Program-made: the position numbers and the translations under genes
DNA from: Amycolatopsis umgeniensis
GTDB taxonomy: Bacteria > Actinomycetota > Actinomycetes > Mycobacteriales > Pseudonocardiaceae
DNA: 64,000 nucleotides
Assembly: GCF_014205155.1 (NCBI RefSeq)
Contig: NZ_JACHMX010000001.1
Coordinates: 1,364,001-1,428,000, forward strand
Direction: 5' to 3'
Notes under the pieces: generated by a model
What the model was told of the DNA's origin: nothing
Seen by the model: only the letters and a program-made list of their open reading frames with translations
Databases searched by the model: none
Shown here: positions 25,700-33,375 of the stretch, one piece after another
Numbering within the stretch: position 1 is the first letter of the stretch
Layout: every line of letters starts with the position of its first letter

Positions 25700-26888
25700 C
25701 GAGGACGAACACCGCGCCGCAGCAGATGATCCCCGCCGACAGCACCAATCCCGGCAGCACGCCGACCACCGTGCCGACGAAGCCCGCGGCGAGACCGCCG
25801 AGCGTCCCGGTGCCGAAGACCACCGAGAGCGCGGTGCCGTTGACCCGTCCCATCATCTCCGGCGGCGTGATGCGCTGGACCAGGCTGAGCACGTGGATGT
25901 TGAACACCGAGTCGGCGAAACCGATCAGGAACTGGCTCACGATCAACGTGGTCAGCGCGGCACCCGGTCCGCCCGCGGGCAGGAGGAGGAAACCCGCTCC
26001 GGTCACCAGGATCGAGGCCGCCAGCGTCCGGCCGAGGGTGAGCCTGCGGGCGATCGCGCCGGACGACACCGCGCCCAGGATCAGGCCCGCCGTCCCGATC
26101 GCGAAGGCGAGACCGACCGCGCCAGGACTCAGCTTTCCCTCGTCGTAGGCGAAGACCAGCACGAGCGCGTTCGCCGTCGCCACGCCGAGGTTCACCGTCG
26201 TGCTCGCGAACATCAGAGTGCGCAGCCGGACGTCGGACAGCAGCACCTCCAGGCCCTCCCTGGCCTCCTTCAGTGCCGACCGCCGCTCTTCGGTCCTGGC
26301 CACGGGCGGCTCGCGGTGGCGCATCAGGAGCAGCGTCACCAGCGAAGCGAGGAAGGACAGGGCGTCGGCCAGGATCGCCAGCGCGGAGCCGAGGATCTGC
26401 ATCAGCCCGCCCGCGGCGGCCGCGCCGCCGACCTCCGCGACCGCGCGGGAGGTCTGAAGCCGTTCGTTGCCCGCCACGATCCCGTCGGACCCGGCGAGCA
26501 GCGGCAGATAGGACTGGGCGGCGACCTCGAAGAAGACCGTCAGCACGCCGACCACACCCGAAACGACGAACAACTGGCCGAGTGTGAGCACGCCGAACAG
26601 GTACGCGACCGGGATCGACCCCATCGCCACCAGCCTGCCGGCGTCGGCCCAGATCATCGTCCTCCGGCACGAGATCCGGTCGACCCAGACGCCGGCCACG
26701 GAACCGATCAGCACGAACGGGAGGAACCTCAGCGCGGCCAGCAGCCCGACGTCCCAAGCGGTGCCGCCGAAGCCGAGCAAGGCGACCGTCGGCAACGCCA
26801 TCCGCGAAACCTTGTCGCCGAACGCGCTGATCGTCTGGCCGATCCACAGGCGCCGGAAGTCACCGGGGAAAGCAAAAGGTGAAGGCAT
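25599..26888 (-). CDS. MFS exporter (MefA/EntS-like)
   Basis: A 429-residue major-facilitator protein with about 12 helices. It opens FRRLWIGQTISAFGDKVSRMALP, the pattern of the drug/siderophore exporter branch (MefA, EntS), and has the loop GVWVDRISCRRTMIWADAGR between helices 2 and 3. It is not a NarK: the nitrate signature is absent. I start it at the ATG at 26888, since the upstream 14 codons add nothing conserved. The C-terminal tail overlaps the HPP gene by 101 bases on the opposite strand. It is divergent from the HTH gene. Confidence 0.88.
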   Translation of the reverse strand: MPSPFAFPGDFRRLWIGQTISAFGDKVSRMALPTVALLGFGGTAWDVGLLAALRFLPFVLIGSVAGVWVDRISCRRTMIWADAGRLVAMGSIPVAYLFGVLTLGQLFVVSGVVGVLTVFFEVAAQSYLPLLAGSDGIVAGNERLQTSRAVAEVGGAAAAGGLMQILGSALAILADALSFLASLVTLLLMRHREPPVARTEERRSALKEAREGLEVLLSDVRLRTLMFASTTVNLGVATANALVLVFAYDEGKLSPGAVGLAFAIGTAGLILGAVSSGAIARRLTLGRTLAASILVTGAGFLLLPAGGPGAALTTLIVSQFLIGFADSVFNIHVLSLVQRITPPEMMGRVNGTALSVVFGTGTLGGLAAGFVGTVVGVLPGLVLSAGIICCGAVFVLVSPLRTIRDGVGAVARRPERENATRDKAPRTPC

Positions 26889-26976
26889 CGAAATCCGATC
26901 ACGAGAAGGGAAAATCAGCCTAAGATCCAATACACGTCAAAGCCGGGTCGGTTATTCGAACTCGAGGAGTGCGGAA

Positions 26977-27375
26977 ATGCCCCAGCGGTTGGTGGGTTCC
27001 GGGGGAATCGCGGGGATGACCCAGCTGCACCAGGCGGCGCCGCTGGTCGAACGGCAGCACGCGATCATCGAGTTGCTGCGGGTGCGGGCACCGCGCCGGG
27101 TGGCGGGCGCCGACCTCGCGACGGCGACAGGGGTGAGCCTGCGGACCGTGGAACGCGACATCACCCGTCTGCGCGAAGCGGGCGTTCCCATCACCATCCG
27201 CCGCGGACCTCGCGGCGGTTACGGCATCGACGCCCGGCCCGTCCTGCCGCCGATCTCCTTGACACCGGGCGAGGCGTCGGCGCTCATCGCCTCGCTGGTC
27301 GCCGTCGGCCCGTACACCTCGGCGGTGGCGCAGTCCGCGCTGGGCAAGATCCTCGAAGCACTCACCGAGGACTGA
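26977..27375 (+). CDS. HTH-domain regulator (YafY/DeoR-like, truncated type)
   Basis: A 132-residue protein. Residues about 22-85 form an HTH_11-type winged helix (ERQHAIIELLRVRAPRRVAGADLATATGVSLRTVERDITRLREAGVPITIRRGPRGGYGI). It then continues only into LPPISLTPGEASALIASLVAVG and a short helix. The WYL domain of full YafY-type regulators is absent, so it is a short form. ATG at 26977 after GAGGAG. It is divergent from the MFS exporter over 88 bases and is its likely regulator. Confidence 0.83.
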   Translation: MPQRLVGSGGIAGMTQLHQAAPLVERQHAIIELLRVRAPRRVAGADLATATGVSLRTVERDITRLREAGVPITIRRGPRGGYGIDARPVLPPISLTPGEASALIASLVAVGPYTSAVAQSALGKILEALTED

Positions 27376-27462
27376 TCGTCAGCGGCCGTCCCCCTTTCGT
27401 GGCTCACCGGGGCCCTGAATGGCCGATGTGGCACTACGCGTCCAGTCCTATCGTTCGAACGC

Positions 27463-27990
27463 ATGGCAAGCGAGTTGCAGCGGCGCAAGGTCTCGAGCGT
27501 TTTCGCCGCGATGGACGTCGACGGCGACGGTTTCCTTCAGGAGCAGGACTTCCAGGCCTTGGCCGACCGCTGGGCGCGACTGCGCGGCCCCGGTGACGAG
27601 CGGCACCTGACCGGCATCATGCTGAGCTGGTGGACGACCCTGCTGGCGGCGTCGGATCTCGACCGCGACAACAAGGTCTCCCTCGACGAGGTCCTGCTGG
27701 TGGTGGACAAACTGCCGGAGACCCCCGAGGCCGTGACAGCGACCGCCGACGCGATGTTCGAGGCGATCGACGAAAACCGGGACGGCCTGATCTCCGCGGC
27801 CGAGTACCACCGGCTGATCGAGGTCTGGAACGGCCGCCCCACCGACACCGACGCCACGTTCCCGCTGCTCGACTCCGACGGCGACGGAATGCTGTCCCGG
27901 AACGAGTTCGCGGCGCTGTGGCTGGAGTTCTGGGCCGGTGACGACGCCGGGGCGCCGGGCACTCTCGTCTTCGGGCCACTCGCCGCCTGA
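27463..27990 (+). CDS. EF-hand calcium-binding protein (calerythrin-like)
   Basis: A 175-residue protein with four EF-hand loops at about residues 18-29 (DVDGDGFLQEQD), 65-76 (DLDRDNKVSLDE), 103-114 (DENRDGLISAAE) and 137-148 (DSDGDGMLSRNE). All have acidic residues at positions 1, 3 and 5; the first ends in Asp rather than the usual Glu. The layout matches actinobacterial calerythrin-type calcium buffers or sensors. No signal peptide or membrane segment. Monocistronic; role unknown. Confidence 0.93.
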   Translation: MASELQRRKVSSVFAAMDVDGDGFLQEQDFQALADRWARLRGPGDERHLTGIMLSWWTTLLAASDLDRDNKVSLDEVLLVVDKLPETPEAVTATADAMFEAIDENRDGLISAAEYHRLIEVWNGRPTDTDATFPLLDSDGDGMLSRNEFAALWLEFWAGDDAGAPGTLVFGPLAA

Positions 27991-28082
27991 CACCCGCCCC
28001 TCGGGAGACGGTCTCGTCCTGTCGCTGTGCCTTCCCCTCGCTCTGTGACATCGTGGAGGGGGCAGCGTGGGAGGAGCTGATC

Positions 28083-28775
28083 GTGGCGTTTCGAGCCGTC
28101 TTCGGAGCCAAGAACCGGCGTCACCCGATACGGGTCTCGTTCAGTGCCCTGCTCAGGGTGACCGACGACGATCGGTACGTCCTGTTCGACTCACCCGCGA
28201 GACCCAGTTCGTACGGACCGCCCGGCGGTGTGCTCAAGATCCACCCTCCCGCCGTGCGTATCCTCGAATCCTGGGGATTCCAGCCCGATCGCACCGTCGA
28301 AGGCGCCAACCGGATGAAAGGCGACCTCCGGGGAATACTGCCGGCGGACTCGTTGCGCGCGTTCCAGGAATGGTTCGACACCGCCGCGTACCGGGAGAGC
28401 GCCACCGAATGCCTGCGCCGGGAATTGCGGGAAGAAATGTCCGAGGTCGGCCTCGGCTCCCCGGGATCGTCCATCGGGTCGCTGACCTTCGACCCGATCC
28501 GGACCGTCCGCGAAGGGCCCAGCGAGGTGCCGGGGAAGCCGTACCTGCAGCTCCGGAACTTCGAGGTGTACGAACTGGCGATGCGGACGCCCGCGGCCAT
28601 CCGGCTGCGCCGGGACCTGGTCGAGGCCGGTCACGACGAAGAGCGGCCGGGGGTGATCTGCGCGGGCTTCGCCGACATCGCGCACGGCCGCCTCGGCCGC
28701 GCCCTCATCGCCCCGCAGAGCGCGTTCCTCGCCGGATCGACGAGGCTCACCGCCGACCTCCCCTCGCTCCGGTGA
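28083..28775 (+). CDS. NUDIX-like protein resembling the SMODS-associated NUDIX family
   Basis: A 230-residue protein. It opens with a strand pattern (PIRVSFSALLRVTDDDRYVLFD) and YGPPGGVLKI, and has a partial Nudix box, RRELREEMSEVGL near residue 125, that keeps the R-E-x2-E-E-x2-G core but lacks the leading Gly. This is the layout I associate with NUDIX domains linked to SMODS nucleotidyltransferase conflict systems, where they may sense or cut a nucleotide. The GTG at 28083 follows GGGAGGAG by 6 bases and is preferred to a GTG at 28053. It overlaps the cyclase-like gene by 4 bases. Family assignment is from memory and moderate. Confidence 0.6.
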   Translation: MAFRAVFGAKNRRHPIRVSFSALLRVTDDDRYVLFDSPARPSSYGPPGGVLKIHPPAVRILESWGFQPDRTVEGANRMKGDLRGILPADSLRAFQEWFDTAAYRESATECLRRELREEMSEVGLGSPGSSIGSLTFDPIRTVREGPSEVPGKPYLQLRNFEVYELAMRTPAAIRLRRDLVEAGHDEERPGVICAGFADIAHGRLGRALIAPQSAFLAGSTRLTADLPSLR

Positions 28776-29899
28776 GCGGCACCGGTTCCGCGGCGGCGGA
28801 CCTCGTCTGCGGCGCCTCGCGCCTCGGCGGCGTCCGGTTCGACCTCCCGCGGACACGTCCGGTGCCCCCTCCCGCCGACCCGGCCGCCGACATGGGGTAC
28901 TTCGAGGTACACGGCAGGTTCTCCCTCGAACAGGCGCGGAGCGACCTGCCGTTCGTGGCGGCACATCTCGTCATGGGTTTCGACGATCCTCGCGTCCGGG
29001 TGCCGGAAGCGGCGGGTGAGGCCGTCGCGCCGGGCGGTCCGATGGCGGTCGGCGAACCGCCGGGGGGCTGCGGCTGGCTGCTCGGCGATCCACTCGGGCT
29101 CACGCCGATACCGCCTGCCGGCACGGTGCGGGCGACGCTGTGCGCCCCCGCGGATCTGACGACGTTGTCGGGCTTCGTCCGGCTGGACGCCACGGTCCTG
29201 ACCGGTCGTGGCCGTCCGCGCCGCGCGCACGGGGGCTGCCGGCCGATCCGGTTCGAAACCCGGCCACCGGAAGGCTGGGCACCCACCGTCGCCCCGGGCG
29301 CCGCGACTCCCGCGACAGGTTTCGCGACACCGGCCGTACGGCTGTGCGTCGCGGTGGACACCGAGTCCTACAGCCGGTTCACCACCAGCGAAGCCGCCCG
29401 GTCACAGCAACGGCTCCTCGACGCGCTCGTCCACGCCAGGGGGCACGCGGGCCTTCGCGAGGCGGACGTCGACCTCCAGCATTCCGGTGACGGGCAGTTC
29501 GCGATCCTCCCCGCCGGAATCGACGAGTCGGTGGTCATCCCCCGGTTCGTGACCGGCTTGCGGACCGCGCTCGCCTCGACCAACGCTGACCTCAGCGCGC
29601 ACGCCCGGCTTCGGCTGCGCGTCGCCCTTCACCGCGGGCATGTGGCCGCTGGGGTCAACGGCTGGATCGGGTACGCGCCGATCGCCGTGCACCGGTTGCT
29701 CGACAGCGCGCAGGTCCGCGCCGCGCTCCTGCGGGAAAGCGGCGCGGACTTCGCCCTGATCGTTTCGGAAGTGCTGTTCACCGACGTCATCGCGGACGGC
29801 GCGGCGTCACTGGACCCGGCGAGCTTCGACCCCGTCGAGGTACGGATACCGGAGAAGAACTTCGCCGAACGGGCCAGGGTGTACGTGCCGGGATGCTAA
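28772..29899 (+). CDS. Protein with C-terminal class III nucleotidyl cyclase-like domain
   Basis: A 375-residue protein. The N-terminal half (to about residue 185) is unrecognised, rich in Gly and Pro. The C-terminal half looks like a class III cyclase homology domain: CVAVDTESYSRF with the first metal Asp, HSGDGQFAILP with the second (GDG), RLRLRVALHRGHVAAGVNG, then APIAVHRLLDSAQVRAALL and LIVSEVLF. Both metal aspartates are kept, so activity is possible. The GTG start overlaps the NUDIX-like stop (GTGA). I infer that the pair makes and senses or removes a nucleotide signal; this has not been shown. Confidence 0.62.
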   Translation: MSGTGSAAADLVCGASRLGGVRFDLPRTRPVPPPADPAADMGYFEVHGRFSLEQARSDLPFVAAHLVMGFDDPRVRVPEAAGEAVAPGGPMAVGEPPGGCGWLLGDPLGLTPIPPAGTVRATLCAPADLTTLSGFVRLDATVLTGRGRPRRAHGGCRPIRFETRPPEGWAPTVAPGAATPATGFATPAVRLCVAVDTESYSRFTTSEAARSQQRLLDALVHARGHAGLREADVDLQHSGDGQFAILPAGIDESVVIPRFVTGLRTALASTNADLSAHARLRLRVALHRGHVAAGVNGWIGYAPIAVHRLLDSAQVRAALLRESGADFALIVSEVLFTDVIADGAASLDPASFDPVEVRIPEKNFAERARVYVPGC

Positions 29900-29927
29900 G
29901 CGCTCATCCCGGCACGCCCCTCCACCC

Positions 29928-31181
29928 TCAGCGTTCCTTGCGGAACAACACCGGGACCTCCCCGCCGCGGCCGTGGACGTCGCCTGCCATCATCGACGCC
30001 CTGGCGATCCCGTAGGCCGGTTCGATCTCCAGTCCGGCAGCCAGCGCCTGGTAGAAGCCCACGCTGAAGTCCATCGCGGACTGGTCCCCGATCCAGGTGC
30101 GCATCCCGATCACGTAGTCGATGTGTTCGGACAACGCCTTCGCCATCGTCTCGCTGTAACACGCGTTGACGAGGACGCACTCGACCGTTTCGTTCAGCTC
30201 CGCGAACAACGCGGCGACCCCGGCCACCGGAAGCGGCCGTTCCCCGCCACCCGCGTCCTCGGCGAGGAACCGGCCGTCCTCGTCACCGTGCCCGGAGAAG
30301 TGCACGATCCTCGGCTTGTGATCGAGCAACGCCTGCGTCAGATCCCTCGGCTGCAGAGCACCGTGATCGTCCAGTTCGAAGCGATCGCGATGGGCGCCCT
30401 TGCGCAAGGTCTCTTTGATGTCCCGGACTTCTCTCGCCAGCCGGAGCCGCTGCTCGCTGTCCGGATTCGCGGAGAGATAGAGGATCCGGATCTGATCCGG
30501 GCCCGCCTTCTCCGCGTGGCTGACCTGCACCGTGAATCTCCTGGAGATCTCGGCCCGCTGCCCGGCCTTGTCGGTACAGCGCGCCGAGATGTGGACAGGA
30601 ACCTCGCGACCGGCTTCCCTTGCCAGCACGTGACAGTCGAACGGTTCCTTGGCACCGGGCGGCACGCTGCCCAGTTCGACGAAAGGCCGATTGGGGTCCA
30701 AGGCGAACGGGCCCTTCAAGGTCAGTTCGCCCCAGCTGATCGGCTGGGTGCCGATGTTCGTCAAGGACCCGCGCAGGATGTCCCATTCCCCATGGGCCAG
30801 CACCGGCGTGGCGAGCGAGATCTCGAAGCGCGGCGGCGGCACCTTGATCTCCTCGACCGCGGGAGCGACCAGCAGCGGCGCGGTGAAATCCGGGACACGG
30901 CAAGCCACGCCACGGAAGTCGCGGTACGAGAAGCTCGCGCCCGCAGTCCAGGAACCGGCTCTCAAGGGGCGGACCCGGACCACGGCGCTCCGGCTTTCCC
31001 CCGGCGCCAGACTGGGCACCTTGAGCTCCTTGCTCCCGCGCACGGCCGAAAACGAAGGCGGCAGCCTGAGCGTGAACACGATGTTGGTGCAGACGCGGTC
31101 GCCGTTGTTGGCCAGCAGGAGGGTGAGGTCGGTCGCCCGGCCGGCGTTCAGCTCGCCGGCGAGCACCTCCGCCGTGATCAT
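29928..31181 (-). CDS. CHAT-domain (caspase-like) protease with N-terminal beta-sandwich domains
   Basis: A 417-residue protein. Residues about 1-115 and 118-225 look like two Ig/CARDB-like beta-sandwiches (SLAPGESRSAVVRVRPLRAGSW; LGSVPPGAKEPFDCHVL). From about residue 230 comes a CHAT peptidase domain (IRILYLSANPDSEQRLRLAREVRDI) with the catalytic dyad His298 (VHFSGHGDE) and Cys341 (VNACYSE). Such caspase-fold proteases are effectors in bacterial conflict and cell-death systems. It is last in the leftward run, 2 bases after the small zinc-finger gene. It converges with the cyclase-like gene across 28 bases. Confidence 0.88.
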   Translation of the reverse strand: MITAEVLAGELNAGRATDLTLLLANNGDRVCTNIVFTLRLPPSFSAVRGSKELKVPSLAPGESRSAVVRVRPLRAGSWTAGASFSYRDFRGVACRVPDFTAPLLVAPAVEEIKVPPPRFEISLATPVLAHGEWDILRGSLTNIGTQPISWGELTLKGPFALDPNRPFVELGSVPPGAKEPFDCHVLAREAGREVPVHISARCTDKAGQRAEISRRFTVQVSHAEKAGPDQIRILYLSANPDSEQRLRLAREVRDIKETLRKGAHRDRFELDDHGALQPRDLTQALLDHKPRIVHFSGHGDEDGRFLAEDAGGGERPLPVAGVAALFAELNETVECVLVNACYSETMAKALSEHIDYVIGMRTWIGDQSAMDFSVGFYQALAAGLEIEPAYGIARASMMAGDVHGRGGEVPVLFRKER

Positions 31182-31183
31182 AC

Positions 31184-31423
31184 TCAGACCCCTTCGAAGA
31201 ACGTCGCCCGTGAATGGTGCGCCTGGACGCAGGTTTCGCAGTGCACGGCCGACCGGATCACCGAGACCGGCGCGTCCGAACGAGGTTCCGCGAAGCCCTC
31301 GTCGGTCTCCACCACCTTCTGATGCCTTCCGCACAGCGGTTTGCCGCAGTGATGACAGACCGCGTCGATCACCACCTCTTCCTCGCCCTCGCGGGTGTTG
31401 CAGTCACCGCATTTCCAGACCAT
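31184..31423 (-). CDS. Small zinc-finger protein, copy of the finger in the adjacent membrane protein
   Basis: A 79-residue protein with Cys5-x2-Cys8, Cys23-x2-Cys26-x4-Cys31-x2-His34 and Cys62-x2-Cys65. The core VCHHCGKPLCGRH is nearly the same as LCHHCGRPLCRKH in the protein encoded next to it. The pattern is like a B-box or LIM-type finger. The gene sits 1 base after the membrane protein gene and 2 bases before the CHAT gene, so it is co-translated. It may act as a soluble adaptor that competes with or bridges to the membrane-bound copy (inference). Confidence 0.8.
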   Translation of the reverse strand: MVWKCGDCNTREGEEEVVIDAVCHHCGKPLCGRHQKVVETDEGFAEPRSDAPVSVIRSAVHCETCVQAHHSRATFFEGV

Positions 31424-31424
31424 C

Positions 31425-33350
31425 TCAGTCCTCCTCGTCCCATCGGGAATGCTGGTCCGCCCCCGCCAGTTCGCTGTCGAGTTCGGCGTCCAGCTGCCGG
31501 AAGAGCTGTTCGGAAATGCGCCCGTCCATCACCGCGTCCCTGAGATCCTTCCTGCGCCGTTGCAGCTCCGAGGTCCCGGTGGTCCGCTCGGTGTCGTCCG
31601 GCCCGCTGTGCCGGGGCCGGTACGGGGCTTCCGCGGCCCGGCCGTTCGGTTCGGGCCCCTTGCGCAGCTCGAGTGTCTCGCTGACGATGTCGGTGAGGCT
31701 GTGCCAGACGGTTTTGATGCGGTCTTCCATTTCCTTGGTCGCGTAGGCACCGTTGACCGAAAGCCGCACCTTGCTGCTGCCCGCGACAGCGTGGATGTCG
31801 CCGCCGTAGATCTCGTCGCCCGCCAGCCCGACGTAGAAGTCGACGGGGTACACGCCTTCGTAGAGCCGGCCGCCGACGTCCCAGGCCCGTTTGAGGGCGT
31901 TCACCTGGTCCCCGTTCCGGGGAGAGTGACCGACGACGTATTTGACGTAGTAACCGTTCTCGCTCATCGCGTCCGTCAACGCGATCAGCGTCGAGTGATC
32001 CGGGATCACCCCCGGGAAGGAGACGCTTTCCGGACGCTCGGTGAGATCGTCCTTCTTCTGATCCGGTACGACACGCCTGTCCTGATAACGCACCCCGGAC
32101 AGGCTCAGCGAAAGATCGGCGGTGACCTCGGTCTTCACCGAACTGTCCCGGTTCTCCTTCTTCAACGGCCCGCCCATCGGCGGATAGAAGTCGATGTTCT
32201 TGATCCCGGAAAGGGCACCGTTGAACGAGACCACCATGGAACCGGTGATCACGTCGCTCAGCTCGATCGTGTTCTCGAACCGGACCGACAGGGTGAGCCG
32301 GTGGTCGGCGCCTTCGCCGAGCGAAAGCTGCTTCCATTCGATCAGCCGTCCGCCGGTGACCGGATCCGCGTGCCTGCCCACGGTCGGGTACTCGGAAGCG
32401 GATTCGACGTTCCCCCAGCCGACGGGGACGTACAGGGTCAGCCGCTCCACGCGATCGGCGTGGAGACTCGCCTCCTCCGAAAGCCAGTCGCCCAGCCATT
32501 GCAGGTCCAGTTGCAGGGCCCGCTGATCGGATTCGGGAACCAGGGCCGGGGTCAGCCAGAGCGGGATCTCGTGGATGTCGAGGCCACCGAAAATGCGGTG
32601 GGACAGCCTGAACCGCCATTTGGCACCGGCCCGGCTGTCCTGTGCGGACAGGAAGGGATGCTCGCTCACGCGACCGGCCAGCGGCAGGACCGGCGGGGCG
32701 TACCGCGAATCGGCGAACTGGAGCCCCGCGCGGCCGGTCAGGACCGCGTATCCGGCGGAGAACTCGACGTCCTGCTCCGAGCCGAGCCGGAACTTCTCCC
32801 GGTAGGTGCCGAGACGGTTCTGATCCGTCCGGCCGAAGGTCATGTCGACGGTGATCTCGCCTTCGACCGGGGTCATCGAACTGTGGTAGTTCCCGCTCTC
32901 GTCGAGGGTGAGGTTGCCCCGGACGACCTCGCGCACCCGCACGGAATCGATGCTCGGCTCGACCGGCAGCGGCGGTCTGCTCGCCACCGCGGCGTTGAAC
33001 CGGCTGCGGTTCTCGTGCCAGGCGAGTGCTCCGCCCGCCAGCCCGGCCAGGAGCAGGATCAGGCCGCCGGGCACCCAGAGGAACATGAGCACGACGCCCA
33101 GCGCGGCCACCGCCGCCCCGGCCTTGATGAACCGGACGATCGGCGGTTTGACGACGTGTTTGTGCTCTTCACAGTGCTGGGGAACCGAATCCGGGTTTCC
33201 CAGGTCGTCGAATTCACTGGTGACGAAGTCCTTCGAGCTGTGCTTCCGGCACAGCGGACGGCCACAATGGTGGCACAAGGCCGCGATTTCCCGCGAACCA
33301 CAGCGATGACACCGGGGGCGTGGTGCGCGGGCCCGGATCTCGATCGACAT
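31425..33350 (-). CDS. Membrane-anchored zinc-finger protein of unknown function (conflict locus)
   Basis: A 641-residue protein. It has an N-terminal zinc finger (Cys14, Cys17, Cys26, Cys29, Cys34, His37, Cys60, His63), two adjacent membrane helices at about residues 73-111, then a large soluble part of mostly beta structure. From about residue 290 the soluble part resembles the product of the gene upstream (VERLTLYVP, RLIEWKQL, GVIPD..., SKVRLSVNG). A charged helical tail (about 590-641) ends DQHSRWDEED. I do not know the family. It is 25 bases after the upstream gene and 1 base before the small zinc-finger gene. Confidence 0.78.
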   Translation of the reverse strand: MSIEIRARAPRPRCHRCGSREIAALCHHCGRPLCRKHSSKDFVTSEFDDLGNPDSVPQHCEEHKHVVKPPIVRFIKAGAAVAALGVVLMFLWVPGGLILLLAGLAGGALAWHENRSRFNAAVASRPPLPVEPSIDSVRVREVVRGNLTLDESGNYHSSMTPVEGEITVDMTFGRTDQNRLGTYREKFRLGSEQDVEFSAGYAVLTGRAGLQFADSRYAPPVLPLAGRVSEHPFLSAQDSRAGAKWRFRLSHRIFGGLDIHEIPLWLTPALVPESDQRALQLDLQWLGDWLSEEASLHADRVERLTLYVPVGWGNVESASEYPTVGRHADPVTGGRLIEWKQLSLGEGADHRLTLSVRFENTIELSDVITGSMVVSFNGALSGIKNIDFYPPMGGPLKKENRDSSVKTEVTADLSLSLSGVRYQDRRVVPDQKKDDLTERPESVSFPGVIPDHSTLIALTDAMSENGYYVKYVVGHSPRNGDQVNALKRAWDVGGRLYEGVYPVDFYVGLAGDEIYGGDIHAVAGSSKVRLSVNGAYATKEMEDRIKTVWHSLTDIVSETLELRKGPEPNGRAAEAPYRPRHSGPDDTERTTGTSELQRRRKDLRDAVMDGRISEQLFRQLDAELDSELAGADQHSRWDEED

Positions 33351-33375
33351 CTTTCGGCTGTCCTCTCGTACTGGT

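Noticed and set aside
25599..26888. The MFS gene as a NarK nitrate/nitrite transporter
   Set aside because: It lacks nitrate-signature segments and begins like MefA/EntS exporters; it is also on the opposite strand to nar.
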